In this document: one piece after another, positions 1-11,089 of the stretch
Layout: each line of letters opens with the position of its first letter
How positions within the stretch are numbered: position 1 is the stretch's first letter
Assembly: GCF_003369915.1 (NCBI RefSeq)
Contig: NW_022881603.1
Span: 40,966,624-41,030,623 of the forward strand
Source: Drosophila miranda
Lineage: Eukaryota > Arthropoda > Insecta > Diptera > Drosophilidae
Direction: 5' to 3'
Length of the DNA stretch: 64,000 nucleotides
Translations under genes and position numbers: made by a program
Notes under the pieces: model-generated
Databases searched by the model: none
Told to the model about the DNA's origin: nothing
Seen by the model: the letters and a program-made list of their open reading frames with translations, nothing else

Positions 1-371
1 TCGTCGTCGAAAAAGAGATATTTTGTAAGGCTTAAACACTATGCTTAACCATTCTAAATGGTTGCATCTAATGTTTGATTTATGAACTCGTTGTATTAAG
101 CTAATGTTTAATGTTAAGCTAATGTTGCTGTTGGCCTCGTCTTTAACCATCTGTTGACCCATCTTGATAGCCTAATTGTTTCCCCGAAACTAGATGCACG
201 CGTAATTCACTGGACAATATCGAAAAATTGAATTAGAAACTTACACTTAACCTTTGTAGTGGACTGTTGTGGTCAGACTTTTTTACTGCGCAAACTAAGT
301 AAAGAGTTGGTTACACTCCTCCCCATGTATAAAGTAATGTGTAGAGAGCTTAGCGCTATAGTCGTAGATTG
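1..371. other. Left-edge sequence without a recognisable gene
   Basis: AT-rich sequence with no convincing reading frame on either strand. The missing C-terminal part of the Coq10 homologue would be expected here on the minus strand, but its similarity stops at about position 372, so this stretch is probably a rearranged or foreign flank. Confidence 0.4.
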
Positions 372-796
372 AATAGATCCCAAAAAGCCCGGACTGAAAC
401 GCCATTCATTATGCAAATACATAGTTGAACAAACGTCCATCATGGCACTCGGACTTGACCAGGCTGGGCGACTCTAGCGTCACCCTCGATGTGTAGGCCT
501 CGTTCAGTGGGGGAAAGCCAACAATGAGGTCTGCCTTGAAACCATCACTGTCGACGGTGTGGACGTGCGATCGCTTCACATAAGGGACAAATTTGTAGTA
601 GTTCCTCACGTCGGAGACCACTGTGTACATGTCCTGCATAGAGGACCTGTGGATACATACAGTTGTTAGCGCTGCCTGTGGCATGTGCTGCTTCGGGGAG
701 TGGCGGCACTTACCCCACAAGCTCCTTTTTGGTGTACCAACGATTTTTGCTGCGGAAGTCATTGAACGTTATGTAAGCACCAACAATAGCAACCAT
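372..796 (-). pseudogene. Coq10: Truncated Coq10 (START-domain ubiquinone-binding protein) homologue
   Basis: Coq10 is a mitochondrial START/polyketide-cyclase protein that binds coenzyme Q and supports its use in respiration. Exon 1 (about 714-796, ATG at 796 the likeliest start) ends in KKELVG. Exon 2 begins at 646 (SSMQDMYTVVSDVRNYYKFV) after a 67-nt intron with GTAAGT and ACAG borders. It carries the family core with FVPYVKRS, VGFPPLNEAYTS and KSECHDGRLFNY. After FNY the frame is broken by about four extra bases (409-418). The expected NEWRF continues in another frame at about 385-400, and homology ends at about 372. The C-terminal third is absent from the window. I infer a dead gene copy. 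An assembly break at the left edge could explain the missing end but not the frameshift. Confidence 0.75.
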
Positions 797-962
797 GCAG
801 TCCACGGAGAACCAGCTGCTTGCAGCGTTGCCAGAAAGTTGGATCGATTGTATAAACAAATTATTTAAATATTTAAGTCCATTTACAATTAACAATTTAC
901 ATTTGTACAGATATCAATACGCCTCGAACTAACTTTTCAGGATCTATCAGTTCTATTTATTT

Positions 963-1485
963 TCACATGATTGCACAAAGCGAACCCTTCTCATCCTGCG
1001 GTACACTGAGACCGGAGAGCTCTTTTTGTTTCAGCTCCAGATACGTGTTTTCGTTGCGCTTTTCCAGCCATTCTGGCAGAGGTTGGGCCCAATCTGCTGG
1101 CGGCTGCTTACGCTTCTCCCATGTGTTGTTGGCAAAATGCGCCCGCAATCGGGTTTGGCGGCGTTTCTCCTCGCTTTTGATGACAGCCGCACCGGACGCC
1201 ACGTCGTTTCTATTTGATTGGTGATAACGTTCGCAGTTTTTGTAGTCTGTCAGCCACTGGGAACAATCGCTGTCCTGGCCAAATATGAAGTATTGGTGGA
1301 ATCGTGCCTTGAAACTCGTGCAGTCGTCATACTCATCCTTGTACAGATGACAGGGCCGGATCTAAGGGAGATGTCCATTAGATTTCTGATTATTTACAAA
1401 GCCGGTGACTTACCGCCCACGCATCGTCTAACGCTGTTTTGTTTTCAGCGTCTTTTGTGTCAGAATTTTCAACTTTGTTGCCCAT
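963..1485 (-). CDS. UPF0545/C22orf39 (PANTS)-like small protein
   Basis: Two exons (1414-1485 and 963-1361) with a 52-nt intron bounded by GTAAGT and TTAG give a 156-residue protein in one frame from ATG (1485) to TGA. The core reads IRPCHLYKDEYDDCTSFK, then QDSDCSQWLTDYKNCERY, a paired-cysteine helical pattern like that of the vertebrate C22orf39 family (UPF0545). The C-terminal half is basic and then acidic, with WEKRKQPPADWAQPLPEWL, and resembles the same family. Vertebrate members have been linked to synapses, but the fly role is not evident from sequence. No lesion is seen, so it may still be functional. Family assignment is from memory of the motif. Confidence 0.75.
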
Positions 1486-2295
1486 TTTAATTACATAAAA
1501 AAATCGTGCATCTCAAACAGCTGGCTCTGTTTATATTTTTGGATGACGGCGTTGCCACCCTGATGGAAACAGTATTGTGGTTCCTTTTTTAGATCTCTTC
1601 TTTTAATATTAAATAATTGCACATTAAATTGATTGAAGTTAAAGCAAAGCTTAAGGCTTTCGAGATAATCCCAAACATGGTCCATGATCCATATAAAGAT
1701 TGTAATATGCGCTCAATATGTAAAATGGTTTTTAATGAAGTACTTATTTAAAGCATTTCAAAGTATCTCTCAAGCGTTTTTAGCATATTACAACAGAACT
1801 TAAAAAAATAATATAACGTATCTGCAATTACTTAATTTCATCTAAAACCCGATGGCAAGTTACAACTAAATCGTAGTCACAAATGTACATCGCTGCGTAG
1901 AAAGTGTTTGAACAAACTACGCATAATTTTACAATCAGTTTTTTCCACATTCTTTTTTACAGAGCTGAGAACTGGGCACGAATTGAACCGGTCTTGGGGC
2001 CAACTAAGCATATAAATATATATATGTTTGTCTACGTTTGGGTTAAGGGAAGTACAATTATGTTCTATATATTTATGTATATATATGCCGTGGGGCTTAA
2101 GGTCTAGTTTTAAACTTTAGTTTGACTTTTAATAGTTATAACCTAGAGAAAGTAAACGCACACGACTCGCAAGCGTTCGTGTATGTCTATGTGTGTGTGT
2201 GTGTGTGTATGGGGGTGGCCGCCAGTTCATTTGATCTCAGGACAAGACACTCTCCAATTGCAGCAGCTGAAGCAGTTGTGACCGCCGCCCGATAG
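1486..2295. other. Intergenic region with a GT microsatellite
   Basis: No coding signal beyond chance ORFs. An AT-rich stretch (1690-2110) is followed by a (GT)n microsatellite at about 2189-2209, just downstream of the Adf1 stop codon and so perhaps in its 3' UTR. Confidence 0.5.
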
Positions 2296-4853
2296 TTAGT
2301 ACTTGTTGTGCTGGGCAAGTAGCTGCATGTCAGTTAGATACTTGATTATGTGCACCTTGGCCTCGGCTTTCTGTCGTACGCCCAGCGTGTTAAGCATGTC
2401 TGTGACGACCATGCCAAACGACTGATCCTCAGCGCTGACCCCCTGTGAGACACTGTTCTGGAAAATCTTGATGGAGTTCAGCATGTTGTCGCTGTGCTCC
2501 TCCTCGCCGCGCTCCCGCTTAAGAGGCGGCTCGTAGAAATATGGCTTCTGGTCCTTGCCCACGGTAGTCGTCAGCTGTGCGTCACTGGTTACAGTGATTT
2601 CTGCAAATAATTTCACAATTCAATTATAACTTCAAAATATTAGAAAGTAGTCAATCCTACCGTGCGGATGGGTCAATGCCCCTGCCGATGTCGTGGCGCT
2701 GCCATTGAATGGCTGTGTAAAGATGTTCACCACGGCTTGCTGTTGCTGCTGCTGTTGAGGATCAGACACCTGATTCCCCTGGCTGCCGTTGGCACCCTTT
2801 CCGAGCAACGATTCCCGATCCTGCCTGATGCTGTCCACAAGGAATTGCATTTGTTTGAAGTAGCGCCAGCGCGATTCCTGGCACAGCTTCATCTCGCGTG
2901 CAAACTTGTCGCGGAGACTCTTCCATCGCTTTGTACATTTTTGTTCTGTTTGGAAAAATTAAATTAGTTTATTTAGTCAAGGAACATGCATATTATCTGA
3001 CTATAGGTCCAGTTCCAGGTCCAGGTCCCCTACAAGAGCTCAAACCCCGTAATGCTGCTGCCCCAGTGGGTGGCAGAAACGCCACTGCAAGTTACAGGTG
3101 TAGGGGAAAAGCATCAAATCACAAACCAAAACAAACGACAACGCGTCGCGTCTGCTCGCAACTGCTGCTACCACACACACTCGTACAAATATGTTGGCAG
3201 AAGCAGAAGTCGCGGCAGCTTTTAAGCGTCAGCAGAGGCGTTGACGTGATTGTCTGACGGTGACGTTACTGCCGACTTCGACTACGAAGTCGGCCCACCA
3301 CCCACTGCCAAAGACGGTGGAAACCTGTGGCATTGTCTCATTGACTCTCCTGGCTCAAACTTTTCGATATTAAATGTCTTGCATAATCCGTGGATAAAGT
3401 TGACAAAAAATGCGAAAAAGTGGATCATATACATAAACGACAATTTAAATGTTTCGCTTGAAAACGAAATAGAAGGTGCGGACGGGGATGGGGAAGTACG
3501 GTACAATTTGTTGGTATACTTGTGAAAAAGAAACGAAAGCTGTTCCGTTCCCTATGCCGTTGTGTTGTGTGTGTGTGTTCGCACGAGTGTGTATGTATGA
3601 GAGAGCTGTCAGCAGATGCAGCCGAACGGCGCTGTGGCAGAGTACAAAAATAAACGCCAGCGCAAGCAGAATAACTGTGGCTGCGACAGAGACAACTACT
3701 GCGACGCGACAGCAAAGTACAGCAACTTCCAAAATATAGACCATGATGCAATTATACAAGGTGGTCTCGTCGGGAGCCGAAGTTCGTTCGTGTTGTCCCT
3801 TATCGTCAGTGCATGCTTGCTTGTTGATGATGAAGGTTGTTCACGGACGAATTTTTTGATACATTCTTAACACTTATGTCCCGACAACAACAAAATTATA
3901 AAAAGCATATAAAAAAATACCACAGAATTAGAAGTAATCTTTATATATTATGTAAAAGAACATTTTAATATAACTAAAAATGTTGAAGAAAAATTATTAA
4001 TGGCTGCATAAAATTTAAAAATTAATATATCAGTAAAATCATTTTATTTTAAAATTTTAAAACCCACGGGCCTGTTAAGGGTTAATCAACATCAACATAT
4101 ACCGTCTCACTCACACTCACTATACTATGTGCCCTTCACTCGCACTTATTGCTAGCATACGTTAAGGGACTAACTTTTGCCGACGAGACCACCTTGTATA
4201 TTTGCATCATGATATAGACAGCGCGCGCAGGGGCGGAGCTAAAGATCCGAAAGAGGGTCGTAAAATGTGGAATTTCACAAAACCACCCCTGTCACGCTGG
4301 CTGCGCTCCTGTAATTTCTCAACTGTCTCTGTCGCCTCGCCGTTCACTTTGCGTCGTTTTCTGTACACTTACACTTGCTTGCTCTCTGCCTCTGCCACCG
4401 CCACCGACACAGCTACTGTCGTCGTCGGCTAGCTCACCCTCTGTCGCCCCTCCTGCAGAATTAATCAATTTAATTCTGCCACATACTATATCTACTGAGA
4501 TATACCCCAGAGCAGACCGACCTGGACCCGGACAGGGCTGGGAGTCGAGTCGGACCAAGTCGGAACGAATTTCACTTACCAGGCACTCCGAGTGTTTCGG
4601 CGATTTGTTTCCATGTCTGGGCTTTGCGGACAAAGTGTTTGTAGTTGTAGTGCGATCTGTCGTATATGACGGGATTCAGTTTGACAGCCTCGATGAGATT
4701 TAGATCAAACTGCTGTTCCAAATTGGCATCCAGTTTGTCCATCTCAATGGCAGCCGTAAGGGTATGCACTGGGTCGGGGGAAACAAGACTTGAGTTATGG
4801 GAACTGACCACACGAACTCTTTGAAAGGGGGGCAGGGCGGGGGAACACTCACT
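2296..4853 (-). CDS. Adf1: Adf1, MADF-BESS transcription factor
   Basis: Adf1 is a nuclear Myb-like (MADF) DNA-binding activator in flies. Exons 4853, 4580-4768, 2661-2945 and 2296-2600 join in frame to 259 residues (D. melanogaster about 262). The MADF domain spans roughly residues 20-105 (NLIEAVKLNPVIYDRSHY, then CTKRWKSLRDKFAREMK across the second junction). A glutamine run precedes the PHEITVTSDAQL junction. The BESS motif (DQSFGMVVTDMLNTLGVRQK) lies near the C-terminus. The known start MHTLTAAIEM is rebuilt only by splicing: A at 4853 before GTGAGT joins TG at 4768 after CCCAG. Without that splice the codon reads GTG. All splice sites are canonical and I see no lesion. The 1.6-kb third intron contains a MITE-like insertion. 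Confidence 0.92.
3269..3525 (+). other. Unrecognised open frame with a hairpin inside the Adf1 intron
   Basis: About 85 codons stay open on the strand opposite to Adf1 (VTADFDYEVGPPP, then WHCLIDSPGSNF and WIIYINDNLNVSLENEIEG), with an in-frame TTG but no ATG near its start. A perfect 10-bp inverted repeat with a 4-nt loop (GCCGACTTCG at 3271-3280, CGAAGTCGGC at 3285-3294) lies at its left end. I do not recognise the peptide. It could be a nested exon, an old gene fragment or chance. Confidence 0.25.
3733..4219. mobile_element. MITE-like element with about 38-bp imperfect terminal inverted repeats
   Basis: The left arm (3733-3772) and right arm (4180-4219) are near-perfect inverted copies built on CAAGGTGGTCTCGTCGG. 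A weaker inverted match continues inward (GTCCCTTATCG against GTCCCTTAACG). The roughly 490-bp unit has no coding capacity and an AT-rich centre (3880-4050). TATA flanks the CAAGGTGG core on both sides, so either the TIR starts there with a TATA duplication or the longer 38-bp arms are the true ends. It lies in the large Adf1 intron and leaves the splice sites intact. Confidence 0.6.
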
Positions 4854-5263
4854 TTGCTTCTTTCGCTTGCTAATTGTTAATAAATATTTGGCGCGAAAGC
4901 ACGCTTAGTGTTTGTTTTTATTTCGAAGGGGGTTTCTTCTCCGAGGAAGGAACGAAACGTCGACGTTTCAATTTTATTTCTCAGTCGCTGCCAACAGTGA
5001 AATTTTTTCCTAAGAATAATGCAGTAGCAGCGCAGCACAGTGATTGAACGCAAAGCAGAAATAAAGCGAGTCGACGTAGACGGCGGCGCTGCAGTCGCGT
5101 AGAAAACGGCAGAATATTGCGCTCTCTCTTGCTCATGTGTGTTATGTTATTGCTAGCTCTCTTGCACCCGCGCAATCTTCGCTTGGTGTTGGTAAAGGCC
5201 CAAAGCAGAGATGCTCTTTAAGACGAAACACCGTGTCCGTGTTCGTGACTGTTGTAAAAATAA

Positions 5264-5296
5264 AACATCGATAGTATCTATAGTGCTATCGAGTTT
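5264..5296 (-). promoter_or_regulatory. DRE-like motifs upstream of Adf1
   Basis: CATCGATAG and the nearby TGCTATCGAG form two DRE-type (TATCGATA-like) sites about 400 bp upstream of the first Adf1 splice donor. DRE/DREF sites are common in housekeeping promoters of flies. Motif match and position only. Confidence 0.35.
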
Positions 5297-5313
5297 TTCG
5301 CAGCCCTTCTGCT

Positions 5314-5500
5314 AACCTGTGCCAATCAACGTTTTATTTGTTGTTCGCTAAAACCTTTTTTTTTTAGACAATATCCAATAAAAGTTAGTATTTAAAATAA
5401 ACAGGTCAAGTAGGAAATTGATACATTAATCGGATGAAACTAAGTGGGCAGGGCTGAGGGTTATAACTAGATAATAATATTTTATAATATAATTTTAGCG
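5314..5500. repeat. Degenerate interspersed repeat, copy 1
   Basis: Shares an order of short blocks with 6098-6330, 11090-11300 and 11305-11462: TGTGCCAATCAACG, TCGCTAAAACC, GGAAATTGATACATTAATCGG and ACTAGATAATAAT. It is too diverged to classify. It could be an old MITE or a helentron relative. Confidence 0.4.
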
Positions 5501-5567
5501 CAGTTCAGGTGAAAGATATCGTGGTGTTTCTTGAAGTTCTGAGGAAGATGGCAGGGATCTACAATCG

Positions 5568-5851
5568 TTAATATTTTCCGCCATTTTCCTCAAGTAGTTG
5601 AACTATTTAAATATAGGGGGCTTAAGTGGGCTAAGTTCGGTTCGGCTACGTCCACCATGTCTAGCTCACACACATTGCAAATTTTATACTTTTCATAGTA
5701 TTTTCCAGTATATTTTAAGACGCGTTATGGACTCACCCTCTTGTCGAATGCACCAATGTAGAAACCGTGTATAAATGCCACTTAGAGCCATGTCCCAGGC
5801 CACATCGAATACTAATTCGTGATCAGCATCGAATTCCTCATCGTTTGCCAT
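5568..5851 (-). CDS. Possible two-exon small protein gene
   Basis: From ATG at 5851 an open exon encodes MANDEEFDADHELVFDVAWD and then a segment ending in FLHWCIRQE. It stops at a good donor (GTGAGT at 5736). Using the acceptor AAATAG at 5603-5604, the frame continues VQLLEENGGKY and reaches TAA at 5568, giving 49 residues. The N-terminal exon has a protein-like composition, but I do not recognise it. The acceptor has a weak pyrimidine tract. It may be the first exon of a longer or decayed gene. Confidence 0.3.
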
Positions 5852-5965
5852 CAAAATCTCAATTTTTTCAAAATGTCGAAAAAAAAGGCCTGTCAAAAAG
5901 TGGATAACGGATGTTTTTCATACTGGCGCTTCCATGGGCCTTATATGAAAAAAAAACGAGCAACA

Positions 5966-6330
5966 TTATTTGAAACATACACATTTCCCCTTCAGGTGTC
6001 GCCTTTGGTAATTACATAAAAACGTAGTTACTATGTAGCAAATGGGTAGTTAGAGTGTAGTTACCGCGTAATGAAATTAATTTAGTGGAAATTGCTGTTG
6101 ACTGTTTTCGCTTAAACCTTATTTTGTAAGCAATGCAATAAAGGTGAGAGCTTAAGATTAGCCAGTCTTATAGGAAATTGAATCATCGATCGGATAAAAG
6201 TATGAGTTTAGAGTTGAGGCTCCCAACTAGCTAGTAATATTCAACCGAACATCAAAAACGAGCAATATGATGCGAGTTAACGGTATATATTGAGATTTGT
6301 GACGTAATTCGGTATATTTCTGATAATTCC
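5966..6330. repeat. Degenerate interspersed repeat, copy 2 (longest)
   Basis: The 5' part (ACATACACATTT, then CGTAGTTACTATGTAGCAAA and AATTAATTTAGTGGAAAT) recurs at 12395-12505. The 3' part (TTTTCGCTTAAACC, AGTCTTATAGGAAA, CTAGCTAGTAATATTC, ACGAGCAATATGATG) recurs at 5314-5500, 11090-11300 and 11305-11462. It ends about 240 bp before the SLC5 start codon. Confidence 0.5.
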
Positions 6331-6567
6331 GCGATAAGTCCGCCGTCAACTGTCATCGGTTATTCTTTAATCAGCTGTGCCAATCAACGAAAAGAATAAT
6401 CAATCCGGACGGTTCAAACGAGACACGCGTTGTTTGTTTTCGCTGGCTGCGCGTTCTTTGCTTAACCATTGACTGCGGAAAAGGTCATTACGCGGATCAG
6501 ATTCGGCGATTCACCGTGAGTTGCCGTTGTAGAAAAATCAATTCACTCGAGTGACGAAAACAACACC

Positions 6568-8387
6568 ATGACTGTGGTAACGTTTGATGCGTGGGATGCG
6601 GCCGTATTGATCAGCATTTTGATAATTTCGGCATTGATTGGCATTTATTATCGGTACACAGGGGGCAAGCAGAAGACCACAAAGGAATACCTGATGGCGG
6701 ACAAGAGCATGACGACGTTCCCTGTGTCCTTCAGCCTGATGGCCAGCTTCATGTCCGCCATCTCCCTCATGGGCGTTTCAAATGAGTCGTATCAGTTTGG
6801 GACCATGTTTTGTGTGATAAATATCGCCTATTGGAGCAGCACGCCCATTGCCGCCTACATATTTCTGCCGGTCTTCTATCGCATGCAGACAACAAGTGTC
6901 TACGAGTACCTGGAGCGTCGGTTTGGCCAGGCCACCCGTCTGTGTGCCTCCTTAGCGTTCACAATTCAAATGGTCCTCTACATGGGGATAGCCCTGTATG
7001 CTCCGGCTCTGGCCTTGGAGGCTGTTGCTGGCATTCCGCGGAGTACGGCCATATTGGTTATTGGACTGGTCTGCACCTTTTACTCGACGCTCGGAGGTCT
7101 CAAAGCGGTTCTGATCACGGATGTCTTTCAGTCGTTCCTTATGTTTGCCGCCATCTTTGCGGTGATAGCTGTTTCAGGAATAAAGGCTGGCGGCTTGGGC
7201 GCAATTTGGCAGGTGGCCGCGGAGCGTGGCCGACTCGAGATAACCGAATTTTCACTTGACCCAACGGTGCGACACACCTGGTGGTCCCTAATTATTGGCG
7301 GCATGGTCACATATCTTTCGCTCTATGGCGTCAATCAGACCCAGGTCCAGCGGCTGTTAAGCGTCCACAACTTAAAGAGCGCGCAGGCGGCGCTCTGGGG
7401 GAATGTACCTATATTGGGCTTGCTCAGCTTCAGCACCATCTTCAGTGGACTGGCCATCTTCTACTACTACCGCGATTGTGACCCGCTGCTGGAGGGACGC
7501 ATCACGGGATCAGCTTATGCCGCTGTTCGCTGTGGACACCATGGGTAAGTTGTCTGGATATCCTCTGCAAATACACCTCTACATTTGATATATATTATTG
7601 CCTTAGGTCAATATCCCGGCCTGTGTGGACTCTTTGTCTCGGGAATATTCTCTGCTAGTCTTTCCAGTATTTCATCAGCGGTCACGTCTCTGTCGGCCGT
7701 TACCCTGGAGGACTACCTGAAGCCATTATACAAGGTCATTTTTAAACGGACACTAATCGACTCCAAGTCCACGCTCCCTACCAAAGTTGTGGCTTTTGTC
7801 TTTGGTCTGCTCTGCATTGGACTGGCGTTCGGGGCTGGCTCCCTTGGAGGTGTCCTACAAGCTTCGCTTACCATCTTTGGTGTGGTGGGAGGACCTCTGC
7901 TAGCTGTCTTTACGCTGGGAGTCTGCACAACGCGCAGTAATCAACGCGGCGTGCTCCTGGGCTTCTGGATCTCGATCATTTTCGCCTTTTTCATTGGATT
8001 TGGTGGACCCAAACCGAAACCCCAAACCCTCACGTTCAGTACCTCAGGATGTGGAAACACCACCAGTTTTGTCGCAGAAGACCTGCGCCTAGCCACAGAG
8101 AGCAGTCGGGTGGCCACTGAGCGGAGTACTTATGGCTCTATCGACTCTCCTATCTGTGGTTCAGTGTCCTCGGATTTCTCATCGCTCTAGTCATTGGCTA
8201 CAGCGCCAGCAGGGTCCTAACGTACTTGAAATGGGCGGACAACTCACAGATATATTTAGACAAGTACAGAAAACAGCTGGACTACGATCTCTTTGCTCCT
8301 CCACTGTCTCGTCGGTGGCGGCGCCAAGAGCAAGAACGGGCCCAGTCAATCCAGGATGAGATATTCACCAAGCTAACAGAGCAATAG
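6568..8387 (+). pseudogene. SLC5-family sodium-coupled solute transporter, frameshifted
   Basis: SLC5 (SSF) proteins are about 13-helix sodium symporters of the plasma membrane. From ATG at 6568 the frame shows the family organisation: an N-terminal helix, YRYTGGKQKTTKEYLMADK, SLMASFMSAISLMGVSNE, and GGLKAVLITDVFQSFLMF. A 62-nt intron lies at 7545-7606. Just before it, near 7504-7507, the frame shifts by one base (DQLMPLFAVDTM lies in the next frame). A second 1-nt loss near 8130 puts the last helix (LWFSVLGFLIALVIGY) and the C-terminus (to TAG at 8387) out of frame. If these are not sequencing errors, the protein stops at about residue 326. The substrate cannot be told; the sequence is closest in style to the SMVT/SMCT-like insect group. 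Confidence 0.8.
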
Positions 8388-9840
8388 TTCCAGCGATAGT
8401 TTTAGTAGAATTTAATGAAAAAAGAGGATTTTCCAGGAGGCATCGCCTGGCACTCACCAACTGCTTTAGTCGTAGGTCTCTAGTCTAATATGATTGATGT
8501 CGTACCTAAAAGTACATAACAATGTGACCTTTTCGTATACCTGTGTGAACAAAGCTTGAACGCAGATCGACCACTACAGAGTCTTCCATAGAAAAATAAT
8601 TATATAAATAATTGTTAATTACAGTAGAACATATGTTCACGCCTACCACATATATACCTCTCGTTGGCATAACCAACAGATTGTTACATATTGAAACCAT
8701 ATGGGTGTTCCTACTCACAGACTTTAAGCGCCGACAATAACTCATTTGAAATCCGACCAAGTGATGGCCGATCCTATTTTTAATGCTAGGCACTGACAGT
8801 CACAATGCCTAACGTTAATGTTTTATCGACATACTTAATATTATTTATTGTTCAGTTACATATTATTAATATATTAAGAATAAGTTCAGGGTTTCTATAT
8901 TCTACATACATGTATATTTTATAAGCCGAGAATAGCTAGATATCAGGGTTTTAAGAATGGACTACTGTGAGCACTCCTATTAACAGTTATTGAAATGATT
9001 CGATTTTTGTGCGAGAAGCGTTCTCATAGCATCTCGTGCTGGGCAATTTTGTGACCATTTACATATTTACATATACACAAACGTACATAACTATACTATG
9101 CAATACTATATAAGAGTATGCGTGCTGTGACGCCACAAATTATTGAATAATACCATGTATTCGTATTAGTGAAAACTATTAAAATGAAGTGTTCAACGTT
9201 ACGGAAATGGAAACTGTTTTTTCGAGAATCGCATTTCAGACTCTTCGAATCGAAGCACTTGGCGTACACCTAGAAATCCGAATTAGCAGAGTACCTCCTC
9301 CGATAAGCAAATTTGGTCTGCTATCAGCAGAGGTTGCGTGAGGCTTTCCCTCGGCTAGTGCTTTTCGGAGAGACTCTATTGATTGTCGGAATAAATGTCG
9401 TAACTCTTGTCCGCTTACCTTTGCAATTTGGCTGTTCTGTTGCGCCATGAAGGCACAAAGTCTAATTGACAGCATGGGCCAGCAAATTGTTTGGCAATTG
9501 GAGACGTCAAAGGTTCTCATGTGAATCAATTGATTTGCCTATAAACAAATTCCAATTGTGTATATGTCCTATGTCTTATGTGTATATGTGTGGATGTGTC
9601 TGATCGAGGGTTCAAAGTACCAATCGTCGTCTGACACACATTCAACCACCAAATTTCTAGAGAAAGAAGAACTCCAAGTGAAAGAAAAGAACAGCAACCG
9701 CCAAATGCAAACCCGTTTATCCAAAGTTCAGCTACCCCTGAGGTATGGAACCTAACAAAATGGTGCCAACGTTTAATTGCACTTGATAACTAACAGAAAT
9801 TTCGTAAATATATAGTCAAGGTCATCATTTGATCTGTTGA
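8388..9840. other. Intergenic sequence, no gene recognised
   Basis: AT-rich sequence with only chance ORFs. The first part is probably the SLC5 3' UTR. I see no repeat, RNA gene or coding similarity. Confidence 0.4.
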
Positions 9841-10186
9841 TCAGTTGATTTGGGGATTAAAGCCGGTGGCATCGGCGGTGTATGTCACGCGGATTTGCTT
9901 TCCGTCCTCCCCCAACAGAAAGTATTCGCCCTGTATTCCATTAACATTTCCTTTGGCCTTCACTGAGATGCCATTGCTGGTCTCGATCTCGTGCTGAAAC
10001 TGTCCCGCTCGTGCAGCTCGTCCAGGTTCTGAAGATTCTGCGACTTGAGCAGCTCCGCATTACGATCGTCCTCACTGCAGCTAACCAGCTCCACCGCCAG
10101 AGAAAAGATCAGAGTCTGTTGAATGCGAAATGTTAACTAAGATTTTTAAGCCACCTTTGACAGCTTCCACTCACATATTTCAGCAT
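9841..10186 (-). pseudogene. RR-type (chitin_bind_4) cuticle protein gene with a 1-nt deletion
   Basis: Cuticle proteins with the Rebers-Riddiford domain bind chitin in the extracellular cuticle. Exon 1 (10175-10186) encodes only MLKY before GTGAGT, the usual layout of this family. An in-frame ATG three codons upstream is an alternative start. Exon 2 (9841-10115) continues with a hydrophobic signal peptide (TLIFSLAVELVSC) and then NAELLKSQNLQNLDELHERD. Near 10000 one base is missing. The RR domain (FQHEIETSNGISVKAKGNV, GEYFLLGEDGKQIRVTY, TADATGFNPQIN, stop) is in the next frame. Corrected length would be about 95 residues, normal for a small RR-1 protein. The lesion removes the chitin-binding domain. 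Confidence 0.75.
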
Positions 10187-11089
10187 TTCTAGCATGAACC
10201 AAATAGATGTGAAACAATGGGCTAGTGGACAGCAGCCAAACAAACGGGTTTGTTTCCATCGCATCTGCTAATGAATAAAGAACTTCGCTTTGTCTCATTC
10301 GAGTCTGTTGTTGTGTCTGGCGGTGACGGTCTCCCTCGCCCAACTAGAGAGCAAATTAATAGTGGTTTGGTTGCCTTTTCTCAATGTTCAGCCCACCAGT
10401 GCTGGGGTGATTTTTAAAACAATTTATTCTAAATTAAAGATGTCTGGTTTGGTCTTTGGGCTGGATGCAAGTGCTTGTACATCTCCTTGTCTCCTAGTAG
10501 TCAGTTGTTACGTTACGTCATATATGTTGGAGACACAGATTTTAAGATATTTTCCTGGCGAAATAATGGAAGACTGGAGGACAGGCATGGAGGCAATACT
10601 TTGCAACAGGTTCGAAGAGCATGGAGAGCTCTCACTCTCCCTCCTACTCTGGCGACTAAATAATAGTTTTTTTTTCTTTTTCAGAAGCCCGGTGGTGGTC
10701 GAAGCTGGTGAAGAGACATCCATGCAAGGCGTGGGAGGAGATAGCCTTGGAGATGGGAAACGAAATCCTTTTCATCCTTTTCGCTCATTCAATTTCAAAC
10801 AATTTATATTTGGCGCTTAAGTTTGGTTGGACATTTTTGGGATTTTCTCTGATGGGATTTTTTCTCGCCACAATGTCCTTTCAGCTCAACAATGTCCCTA
10901 CATTCCATACTCACTTACGTTTTCTTACGTATTATGTTGCTAGCAACATTCGAGAAATCGAGCAGCATTGTTCCTCAACATGTCTAAAATATCAATTTGA
11001 GATCATTTCTTTATTAATTACGTTTTAAATAAGTTTCTTCATATTATATTAACGCAATAGGGTATACCTATGCCCAAACCACGGTTGAC
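10187..11089. other. Intergenic sequence, no gene recognised
   Basis: Contains the probable promoter of the cuticle gene and unclassified sequence. The open frames here lack codon bias and similarity. Confidence 0.35.

Noticed and set aside
2662-2967. 101-codon plus-strand frame opposite Adf1 exon 2
   Set aside because: Shadow of Adf1; its leucine run is the complement of the glutamine repeat.
7128-7310. Minus-strand frames across the SLC5 gene
   Set aside because: Antisense shadows without similarity.
10290-10820. 176-codon plus-strand frame upstream of the cuticle gene
   Set aside because: No ATG-led coding character or domain; the hydrophobic start is the complement of promoter sequence.
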